Below, in pieces: positions 30,601 to 42,600 of a DNA stretch of 64,000 bases. This stretch comes from Panopea generosa (lineage: Eukaryota > Mollusca > Bivalvia > Adapedonta > Hiatellidae): positions 31,078,020-31,142,019 of the forward strand of contig CM055898.1 in NCBI GenBank assembly GCA_029582155.1, written 5' to 3'. Each line of letters starts with the position of its first letter. Position 1 is the stretch's first letter. Made by a program: the position numbers and the translations under genes. The notes beneath the pieces are model-generated. The model was not told the origin of the DNA. It worked only from the letters and a program-made list of their open reading frames with translations, and searched no databases.

Positions 30601-33600
30601 TTATCTCTCAGGACAGAAATTTCTATCTGAACTTAAAACCCATGTAAGATTCTTAACATCTGAACCTTCTACCCATGATAAAGGTTTTTTGTAATGTTTG
30701 ATGTACGTTTATTATTGCACCCCTATATCTGGACATGTATATAATGTATCTGTTGCAGACAAAACTACCACCACGCCCAGACGTTACTCGTGAGACGCCC
30801 CTCACATCACAGCAGTGGTCAAAACACATGGATAAGGAGGGGAGGATTATCAATGTGGATGAGGTCAAAGAACATATATTTAGAGGGGTAAGAGAATATA
30901 TAAAAAAACATGTGTGATATTGCAAATATTTTTTTTTGTCACTATGCAACATGGAGTCGTAATTTATCATTTTTAGCTCACCAGAACGAATGTCCAAGGA
31001 GAGCTACTGCTATGACCCTGGTGTTGTCAGGTTAAACTTTTGTGTTAAAGAAAACCGGTTTTGAACAGTAGAAACCGATCCCAAAACTGAAAAACCAGTG
31101 AGTTTAGAAGCCCTGGATTACACACACCTTGCATTTTATGTAAAAGAAGTCAGTTGCCTGTGAAATATGAATGATTAATTTGCCAGATAATTAATTCTTC
31201 CCCTGCTATTTTATCAACATTTAGGAGAGGGAGGTGCTTCTATATAAGTCCTTGTTGGAAAATATCCAAATTTTGACCTCTAAAAAGCCCAGACAATGCT
31301 AACATCTTGTGATTTATCGCCATCCATAAACTGACAACCTAATTTATCTACATATTTGCTGCCTGTTATACATGAATAGTAAATGCTTATTTTGTTGTTG
31401 TTGCTTCAGGGAATTGATGCTGCTATCAGGATAGATGTGTGGAAATTCTTGCTCGGTGTATATGAATGGGACTCTACATATGCCAGTAGAACTAAAACAA
31501 GAAAGCGTAGATTGTAAGTATTTAACATATATTGTAACTATTTAACATAGAATGCAAGTACAGCCGAACCTTTCTTAAGTAGCCAATCAAGGGAAGGAGC
31601 AAAAGTGGCCTTTTAAGACATGTTATTGCTTAATACAGGCTAATATGCACTGAAAGCATAACAATGGGGTATAGCAAATATGGCTGCTTAAGACAAGTGG
31701 CTGCTTAATGGAGGTGACCGCTTACACAGGTTTTACTGTATTTGACTTAGATCGTAAGTATTTAACATGTAGATATAAATAGATTATGACAGATTGTAAT
31801 AAAGTTATGCACTGTTAAAATACTGTACTTTAAGACTGTCAGCTGACATTAACCAGAGTGTGAGACCCAAGCTTGACCTGTACCTTTATGTCCTCTGTTT
31901 CTGAACGTGTGTGTTTATACACCATTAATCACTGCCAACTGCCAATTAGATCTGTTTTTATTTAGTATTAAATGATTAGAATGGGGAGACTATGTTATTC
32001 TATGATTCTCTGGGATGTATGCATGTTTTTGTAGTTTTGAATCACTTCTCAAGCATCCTCTGAATAGTAAAGTTTGTTATTAAAGAAGAATTGTTCCACA
32101 GATATGTGTTTTTGAATGTATTAAACCCCAGCCTCTGAATTACAAATAGTGACTTGTAACATGCACATACTTCAGTGATGGTAGTGTGTTCAATAAAGTG
32201 TTGCCCACTTATGCCAGATGTTGTGCGTCCAATCCCCAGCTCAATCCAATGCCTCTCAATAATAATACTCAGGACTGGTTCTACCCTTAAGGAAGTACTC
32301 GGGAGCGGTTCATTGTTATAAGTTCTTAGCTTCCAACGCAGTCGAGCTAAATTAAATTAGTGTAAATTAAACTAATGATGGAATCTAGGCTGTAACAAAA
32401 ATATTCATATATTATACAAATGTATATTTGTTTGGTTCTGTATTCCTTCATAAAACCTGGCCAGGTTAGCCCAAACTGTAGTACATATGACTATCAATCC
32501 TGCGGTGGTGATTGCGAATCCCTTCCAATCAGTCTTGTTGATGATTGATATACGACATTGCATCTCATTGTTATTTGTCTCTCACCGCTGATGGAAGTTG
32601 ATGAATTATCAGTTACTTTAAAAGACGGATGTGCATGATTACTGGTTTATCTTCCAGGATCCCAAAAAAGAGTAATTAGGTTAACTGATTGTCTGTTAGC
32701 CCTTGTAGGCATACAAATGGCGCTACATATCCAATAAAACAATTCCTGCACAAAAAAGATCTTGCCAAAGATAACTGCAGAGCTGTAGAACAAAAGACAA
32801 AAAGCGACCTTGGTGTTAGTGAATTTGCTGTACAACCAGAGATTTGTAACACAAAAATTACGAAAACAAAAAATAGATCTTGACTGCTTACAAAGTAGTT
32901 AAATGTATTTTTAAACCAGTTGCTTTTATGCTTGTAGGGGAAAAAAGTTAATATGAAATTCATATTTTTGTTTTAATCTGATGGTGTACAGTACAAAGTT
33001 TGCAAGTTTACATTTTCAGTGTAATATATGGTGGTCTAGTGGTACGCATGCCTGCTCCAAGATCCAGAGGTCCCTGGTTTGATTCCAGGTGTGGGTTTTC
33101 AAAAATGCTATCACATTATCTTAACCGGGCAAGGCTCTGTAAAAATATGCAATCTTTAGAAGTAGAAATAAAGCATTTGGTCCTGTATACAGGGAGAGTC
33201 ATACCCAGTGCACATAAAAGATCTCACTGATCTTATTATATGTCAATCAATGATTCAAATGCCCAAAATACCTCCCTTGAAAATGTGACTTCCTACATGC
33301 ATAATAATCAGATATTGATTACTGGAAGTGAAGGAAGGAGAAGAATAGTATGGTGGTAATAATGTAAGTTAAATAGAGTATAGTGGAAGTTTTTATGACA
33401 GATCATTAACCTACATATACTTGTTACAGAGACGACTATTTTCGTATGAAGTTACAGTGGACCACCATTAGATTAGAACAGGAAAACAGATTCTCTTTGT
33501 TCCGCGAAAGAAAATGCTTAATAGGTAAGTGATGTGTTTTATTTGGCTTCCATTTTGTTTGTGGATACCTCGCTACATCCAGTTCAATTATAGATCCTCT

Positions 33601-36600
33601 TTGGCAGAGTGATTTAAAGGATTTTTTTAAAAATTTAAAAAGCCAAAATGATATATTGAAAAAGAATTTCCTAACTTGGCCCATGTGCCAAGGTTAGACT
33701 AAAAACACTTGAAATTACAACATTTTTTATGAGGCCTGGCAAGGATAGCTGGGTACAGCATAAAGGTGTCCCATAAGCCCGTAAATTGTGGCTGGCCCTT
33801 TCAATAGGGATTACACTACAATAAACAAACACTTTACTTACTGCTGATATCTTGTGACTTATGTAATATTTTCAGAGTTGGGACTTTAAGGGATAATTCC
33901 TAAGATACTGGTGTTATTCTTTGGCAAATTTGCTAGCCTCTACTTTGTTATCAGCATGTAATAAAACTTTTCTAGTTGGAGGTAGTAAACTGGCATTTGC
34001 ACCTCTGTTTAGTATTGAACATATGATTTCCAGTCAACATTTTAGTAGCAAAGATGCAAATTTCTAAAACTAGTATTAATAAATCCACATTTGGTTGTTA
34101 TTTAGAATTGATTTATATTGGAGAGATATTTCCTTACAGAAAAAGACGTTACAAGGACGGACAGAACACACAAGTTTTTTGAGGGTGAGGGAAATCCAAA
34201 TCTTCAAGTACTCAACGACATTCTCATGACCTACTGCATGTACAACTTTGACCTTGGTAAGTCTTTGGAAATAGCTTTTAGATTAAAAGTATGTTTACAG
34301 ACGATAAAACATCAAAGATTGTAAATAATCTAGCATTTAGCATGATCAGCAGTATACAACCTGGTTTAAAAGTTACAAAATGTCACCAGAACCCGAGATT
34401 ACAAAACTTTGTTCAACTGAAACTTGAAAACAAATGGACTCATTATACAAATAAATGTAAATGTCTTAAATTTGTACTACAAATCTTGCCTTGAAATTTG
34501 AAGCTGACAATGGTTGAGTCAAATGTTTGCTCTTTAGTTTGTGGTTTTATATAAATCCTGGACATTATGTTGGAGTACAGAAACTGAGGTGAGCATGAAA
34601 ATCTGAACCCCCACCCCCTTCCTATACACACACACACACTCCTCTTTTTTTCATTCAATTTAAAATATAAAATGAGTTTAAACTATATTTTCTTGAATAA
34701 ATGACAAACGTGCCATCAGCTGACAACACAGGGTGATTGGAAACAATGTTGACAAGATCTTGGATAAGTTCTTCACACTGTCTGATCAGATCTTAACATG
34801 ACAGGTGATGCACATCATACATGTCTGGGTGTGCAATGTTTAACCATACTTAATTTAAGTTTATTATTTTATCTGATATTGAATTCATTAGTACTTCAGG
34901 TATATTTTATTTAGTACATAACCAATTGTTACAATTGGAGGTTTAAAAAAATATGACATCACAGTAATGTAGGGAAATATGTGGATATAGTCAAATCTAT
35001 GGAAGTGGTTAGCTCTGTCAAAAAGTCACGTGTCATAAGCAGCCACATTTTCTGTTTCCCATTTCTATGCTCTCAAAGCAAAGTAACCTGTATTTATTAA
35101 CAACCTGTCTTAAAATACCTATTTTGCTCCTTCCCTGACTGGTTGCTTAAGACAAGTTTGACTGTATAGCTTTCAATATAGCTAGTTGTACAGCAAATGA
35201 AGCCCACGTTGGTCTGCAATTTGGCACACTCTGGTTCAATTTTATTTTATTTTGACACAACATTATATACATGACTGTTTTTGTTTCAGGCTATGTGCAG
35301 GGCATGAGTGATCTGTTGTCACCCATCTTGGTTGTCATGGAGAATGAAGTGGACGCCTTCTGGTGTTTCGCTGGTTACATGGATAGAGTTGTGAGTACTT
35401 TGTAGTTTCCTTTCTTCGGATGGAGGGTTAATGTTATTTTTAACACATTTTAATTTAACAGTGCAGTGGATATTGAGGATATTTGTTTGGTTTGGTGTAA
35501 GAATGAATTATATTTAATCAATTGATCACCAAAAGTCAGCTTCACAAGTGGGTTGCTACGAGTGAGAATATAATTTTGGTGATCTTACACCAAAACAAAC
35601 AAATTTCCATGTTAGCTTGTCGGGATAAAGTCCAAGGAGAGCTATGGCCATGATCCCGGCATCGGCGTTGTCGGCGTCTGTAGACACCCAGGTTAAACTT
35701 TTGCGTTTAAGTTTAAGATATCTATGCAACCACTCATTGGATGTGAATGAAACTTTGCATGTAGGTTCACCATCATCAATGGAACACACAAAGACAAACA
35801 AGAACCATAACTCTGGATTGCATTTTGGCACAGTTATGGCCCTTTTTGGACCTAGACACCCAGATGTGAGCTTTGTTGTCTTCTGACAACTCTTGTTATT
35901 TTATGCATTTACATATTTTTTTGTTTATTTTGACTTCAATTCGACATTTAATAATATTGGACTAATAAAGAAAAATTAAAAAGTACTTTTTTTAAAAGAA
36001 ATTAAATTAATATCTAAGGACAAAAAAAATTGAAAATTTTTTTTTTCATAATTTCACTGTGTGAAACAGTGGATTACCATAAATAATCCACTGAGAAATG
36101 TCTGTAATTCATCAAATAGCATAAAATAAAGAGTGATTACTGCTCCCACTAAGAATTTGCATGTTGGATCTCGTGTTCAACTTGATAGTCTCTCAAAAAT
36201 AACACTCAGTGCTGGTTCTACTCTGGAAACAGACTCGAGAGTGATTTACCGTATATATAAGCTCTGAGCTTTCTCCCCAATCAAACTAAAAACAATTAAT
36301 GTAAACTACCGTTGATATTACATATATAATGTATTGCAATCAGTTTTATTGGTCTCCAGAGAGCTCCGACTTGCGCACATGGAACACTTCATTCATGTAA
36401 CCAGTAGGTGTTTCAGATGAGCTTTTCTTCAAAATGAGTATTTTACTCCTTAAATTTGTATGCAATGTTTATTTTTAAAATATTGCTATTTGAAATAAAC
36501 CAACCAACACTGAAATTGTCAGCATCCCGTGGTTATTTTACCACTTAGCCTAAACTTAACTGCTTTATGAAGAATAATGCTTAAATACACTCCCAAAACA

Positions 36601-39600
36601 TGCCTGTCCAGAACACTGAACCAGCCCTTCTGCAAGTAAATGGTAAACATTTCATTTGATTTTAGTTTAAAACTGAATTAAGTGATCTTGAAATAGCGCC
36701 TCAGAATTTGTAACCACAGAGGACCTCCTGTATTTACACCAATAATAGATTGTTTGATAAAACCTGAATTCTTGCAATGAGGTTGATGAATAAAGCTGAG
36801 ACATTATTAACTCCTGGCCTGCAGTTCTTGACAAATGGTATATATGTGTAAACAATGTTTTTGCCAGGGCCCAGTTTTCAAAGCTTGGTTTGCTTAACCT
36901 TGGGTTAAGTGAAATTTTCGAATTACAATATTTTCAGATGCACAACTTTTTAGGTTATTATTTTATTGAACATTTTGAAAATATATACGCCATTTTGTTT
37001 CTAAAAATGCATTTAAATTGCCATAAAATCATTAAGTATAGAAAATATTGAAGTTACAAAATTTCATTTAACCCAGAGTTAAACTACATGTAAACAAGCT
37101 TTGAACAACAGAGCTCTGATTTTGATTTTTTATTGTCATTTTGAAAAAAAATTGACAGAATTCTTAAATACAAAGACAATACTTTGTAAGTATATAAAAA
37201 ATTAGGAAACTGCAATTTGATTGGATAGTTAGAAGCATGGCAAACAAACAAGGATGGAATCTAGTCTGATGTCGATGTTCAATAAAGATATACATGTCGG
37301 TTAAACTAGAACATTTTGTCTGAGAGAGATCATTACATAATTATGTAAAATTTGTATTCCGTTCATTTGTGCAATAAACTAGATGCAAAGAGCAGTTCAT
37401 ATCAGACTGCAGTGTGAATTTATGCTAAACAAATTCAGTCACATCGGCATTAAAAGGTATTATAAACAACTTAATTTTATGGCAGAGATACTCAGTAGGT
37501 GTAATTAGTTCTAAATATGGCTTTTACTGCCTCATTTTAGATTGTCAAGGCAAGGCTACAATGATTATTAGGTGTGGATTCAGATTAAGGGTGGGGGTGA
37601 TTTTAGCTTAATTCTCAATAAAGGAAAATTGTAAGGGGGCTAATTTATTAGCTATGCATTCTTATTTGGGGGATTTTAGGGGGAGGGAGCACATAACATT
37701 TTGTGAGATTGGGAGGACATAATACAGTTTACACTTTTTTGGGGGATATATGCTGACCAATCTTCAACAAATGTTTATGTCCATGAAGTTCTTGAACAAG
37801 TTATATCAGACCAGAATGAACATAGTTATGGCCCTTGAATGATGAAAAATAACATAGTTATAGCCCTTGAATGATGAAAAAATGTTGTTTTTGTCACATA
37901 AACACTTACCATCTTTAGTTTTCATAAGATCTTCACCAAACTTGGTCAGAATGTTATTGACAATGAAAACTTGGACCAGTGCTTGGACCAGCCATATCGG
38001 GCTAAAATTGACAGAGTTATGTAATTGACTATGAAAGCTTGGACGCATTCATGAACTGGCAACATCAGACCAGGAGGGTCAGTGTTTGTGTTGTACCTAG
38101 AAACTAACAGAAATATATTGTAATACAATTGCCTTTAATTTTCAGGGTGATAATTTCCAAATGGACCAAGAGGGCATGAAACATCAGCTGGCCCAGATAC
38201 ACAAACTTATGCAGTACACAGATCCAGAACTCTGTAACTACCTAGGTATTAAACAATCTTTTTACACAATATACAAATGGTCATTTTGCACACTCATTGC
38301 CCGATGATGTAAAGATATCATTAGAATTAGTTGGTAGAAAAAAGACCCATATCCAAAATTTCTAACTGTTCCCCTGTTAGCCCTCAATGGCAAAACATTA
38401 CACTAAATATTCAAACAAACAAAACACACTTTGTTACATCATGAATAGACTTTAACGATTAAAGGGTCGTGGGTTCAATCCTCCACCACGGCTATGTGTG
38501 GTGTCCTTGAGCAAGACAATTTTCCGCATATGCTTACATATAGTACTGGTTTTATCCAGGAAGACTTCGAGCATGATTTGCCTAAGTTGTAAGAACTTGT
38601 TTCACAATAGAAGTAAAATAAATAAGTTTAAATTAAATTGTTCAGCTAACATTATAAGAATCTTACAAAGGTTGGAGGTTAGTATAACAAAATTCAGTCC
38701 TGAGGGATAACTGTTTTTGAGAACCGATTCCTGCGAAAACAGTTCAGAATTTGCTATCTTAACTGAAAAAATCATGTAACGTTATTTTTCTTGCCTGCCA
38801 AACACATTGGATACTTACTTTATTTGACATCATTAAAGACACTGTTAAGACAATAAAATAGATATATTACATCATATGTTTTAATAAGTCGAAGTCAGAG
38901 CAGGGTCAGATAAGTGCGTGATTGGGGTGTAGGATGAAGACTCTGTACGCGGTAAAAGTACACGGAAATTTAATTTTCACCCCATTCTCATATCATTCAT
39001 ATGCAGGGAATCTCTTTATCAAATTTATATATCATTTATTGGCCCAATCTTAGAATATGCCACTGCACTGTGATGGTAGTGTTGGATAACTGTTCCTACT
39101 ACGAGAAAGATAACCTAGAAAAAATTCAACATGAAGCTGCCAGAATTGTTACTGGTACAACAAGATCAATATCCATTTCAAAATTATAAAGAAATTGGCT
39201 GGTTATCTCTATCAGACAGAAGAATGTATCAAAAATTGATATTGGCATATAAAATAAAACATGGTATGACACCAAACTACTTAATAAATTTATTTCCCGA
39301 TACAGTAACAGAACAACATACAATCCTAGAAACTCACAATATCTTGATATCATAACCAGACGAACTGAGCTCTTTGCAAATTCTTTTATTCCATCAACAG
39401 TTTCGTTATGGATTCAACAACCAGTTGCTTTAAGGGAAGCACCACCATTATCAATATATAAATGAAACCTTATTAATACTTGCTTTCAACCAGTTATAGT
39501 TCCAAAACACTTTAACTATATGAATATTGTCTGCCCAGCATGCATGGCTAAAAGATAATTGTAGTTACTCAAATCGTGATTTTTTACATTAATCATATAG

Positions 39601-42600
39601 AAAAATTATCCAACATGTATCTATGCATTGAGTGGAAGATGCTGTACATTACTTTTTTAAATGCATTCTGTTTGTAAAACAAGTTTATTTCAAAACACAA
39701 GGTTGTTCCATCCACTCAATGTCAAAATGCTGTTATATGGATCAGAAGATCATCCATATGAAGACAACATAAATCTCTTCAGAAGTGTTCAAACTATCAT
39801 TCACGAATGAAGAAGATTCCAATAATTATTTTCGATATAGTATTTTGTTTTCTCCCCTGACTCTGTAACATTTACCACAACATGACCGATCACTTGAAAT
39901 CAGTGACCAAGCAGATAATACTTTATAATTTTTTTTATATATGTGTGTGTATATCTTCTAATAATTTCTTATTTAATTTCGTTTAAAAAAAACATTGAAT
40001 CATAAAATAATATGATTCCGGCTTTTCAGTTTAGATATTTCAATATTCATTTATGTGTGTGTGTGTGTATGTATGTGAATGCATGTGTATGTGTACGAGC
40101 GTGTGTGCATACATTAATGCAGATGTGTGTACATATGTGTGTGTGCATGCGTGTGTCTGTGTGTGTTGGCGTGAGTATGCATGTATAGTTTCTCATTAAT
40201 TACACTTTATGTCATTCATATTTAGCTGCCATGAATATTATTTACCTAAACCATTGTAAAAATTGCAAAATATAGTTGAAAGGGATGGCCGTATCTTATG
40301 TTGAGAGAGAACTTGTGGCCAGACCCTTTTGCCTTAAATTGTATTTGACTTATGTGCATGATATATGTTGTACTATGTGTTTATATGTCAATAAAATATG
40401 TTTAAACTAAACTATATCACTCACGTTTTATACTGATACTTTTTCAGAGAGTCACGAGTCTGGCAATTTTTACTTCTGTTTCCGTTGGATCTTGATTCAC
40501 TTCAAACGAGAATTCTCCTTCCTTGATGCACAAAGGTTATGGGAGGTAGGTGGAAGTCTTGATCTTGTTCTTTCATTTGTATAGGTTAGTCTTAAATAAG
40601 TTCTATAAGCTTTTGAGGTTTTTATCTTTATTACTTTTTAAGAATTCATAGACATTTAGTTTAAATTGCTGTCATAAGATCGCTTGCCTCTCATTGCTGA
40701 GATTGTGGGTTTGAACCCAGTATGTTTCCAGAATAATTATGTGAGAAAGTTTTGCCAGTTACTTGTGGAAGGGCAGTGGTCCTACTCTGTGTTTTGGGCC
40801 GGGCATGGTTGGCTCAGTCAGTAGCATGTCTGACTATCAATCCATGGATCATAAGTTCTAATCCTCACCCAGCCACAGTTTCCATGATCATTGAAATACG
40901 ACACTGTGTTTCATTGTCATTTGTCTCTGACCCCTGATTAAAGTGGGGAAGTTATCATTTACTTGTGGAGATGGGTGTACTAGATTGCTGGTTAACAGGT
41001 CACCGTGTTCTATGAAAGAGTGGTTAGGTTAACTTTTAATCTGTTGCCTTCAATGGTATGAACATGGAGCTAAATATTCAAACAAACAAGCAAAATGTCT
41101 AGGGGATGGTTACATATACCGTCTTCCATGGCCTAGTGGTTAAAGTGTCCACCTAGGAAGCGGAGGTCGAAGGTATGAATCCCGGTGGAAGCACTTGGAT
41201 TTTTTCTGACTACCATCCTGACTCCTGGCAGTGGTAGCGTTTGGGAAGTAACTGTGTACAACATAAAGGTTTCTCATAAGCCTGGTGTGGCTGGCCCTTT
41301 CAATAGGGGTGACACTATAATAAACAAACAGTTTTATATACCCATTGCATACTGATGGTAGTTTTATATATCCATTATTGCATACAGGTGGTAGTTTTAT
41401 ATATCCATTATTATACATACAGGTCGTAGTTATATATCCATTATTACATGCAGGTAGTAATTTTAATATCCATAGCTGTTTATTATTGTTCAAGGTGATA
41501 TGGACAGACAAACCATGTAAAAACTTCCATCTGTTGATATGCCTCGCTATACTGGACACTGAGAAAACTACGCTCATGGAAAACAAGTTTGGCTTGACAG
41601 AAATCCTGAAGGTTTGTTCGCTGATAATCTTTCTAATTTATTTACAATGCCATACATAATACCCTTTAGAGAATTTTGAGATTTATAAATGAATACTATG
41701 AAAAATATGAAAATGCTCTTTTTCTCATACATTTGTGCAAAAATATTGTTCAGTTTAAAATCTGAAACATTGTCATTGGAGAAATATATTGGATTGTATT
41801 GAATTTCCAAAAGTGGCTCAAAATGGTGAAATTTGAGAATTTTCAAAAATCTTTTTCACAACAATCAGTGAGTTAAATGTTTGGCATTAGTGAGTGAGGG
41901 TATAGGGTCATGTAAGAAAGGGGACTTTAAGTTTGATATAAACATACTATGTAGCCAGTAGAGCATCACCAGACCCTCTTGGGCCTCTTGTTATTTTATT
42001 CATTTAATACATACATAATTTAACATTTATTACTTTACTTAATATAATCCCAGAGCATATAGATAAATAGTATGTGCATTATTACAATCATTTACCTCCA
42101 CAGCTTATAACAGTTTTATCATTGTGTGTATGTTATATCTGCTTTCACATTAAGAAAGGTATATCTTTTTTTTTTCTTTTTTTTTTGAGTTACCGTAAGG
42201 TTGCCCGTTTATTACCCCGTAATGGGTCTGCAGGGGTCGGGGCCATCCCGCTGCAAACCACACAATAATAACATGTATACAAGTTTAGCAACATTTTGCA
42301 AAATATATATGATATTTAAATCACATTTATTTGTTATTCGTTTTGACTTGCATAGGTGCAAAAAATTCTCAAAACAGGATAGTTACACGTTAAATATTCA
42401 CTATATATACTGGAATATCTGCTCGGCTAAAACATACATGCTGATCATTACAGATATTCCAGCATATATAGAAATTATTTATTAGAATTAATGTTTTTCA
42501 TATTTCATATAAGTTATGTTAACTTGAAAAAAAGCGAAACAAAAGCATTAAGGAATTTATTATTTCGTTCTTTTTGATTTTGCATAATTGCAGTACGTTA

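Noticed and set aside
33030-33100. A functional tRNA gene (box A and box B present)
   Set aside because: The acceptor and anticodon stems do not close and the sequence continues into a SINE-like body; the same holds for the heads of families A, B, C, D and I.
35644-35886. 80-codon plus-strand open frame (MAMIPASALSASVD...)
   Set aside because: It lies in a dispersed repeat whose pieces recur elsewhere on either strand, and has no domain.
39001-39355. Two small plus-strand genes
   Set aside because: Together they form the frameshifted C-terminal part of one LINE reverse transcriptase.
41140-41586. 148-codon minus-strand open frame with NNGYIKLPPVC repeats
   Set aside because: It spans the 33-bp minisatellite, a SINE and the antisense of TBC1D15 exon 14; the repeated peptide is just the minisatellite.
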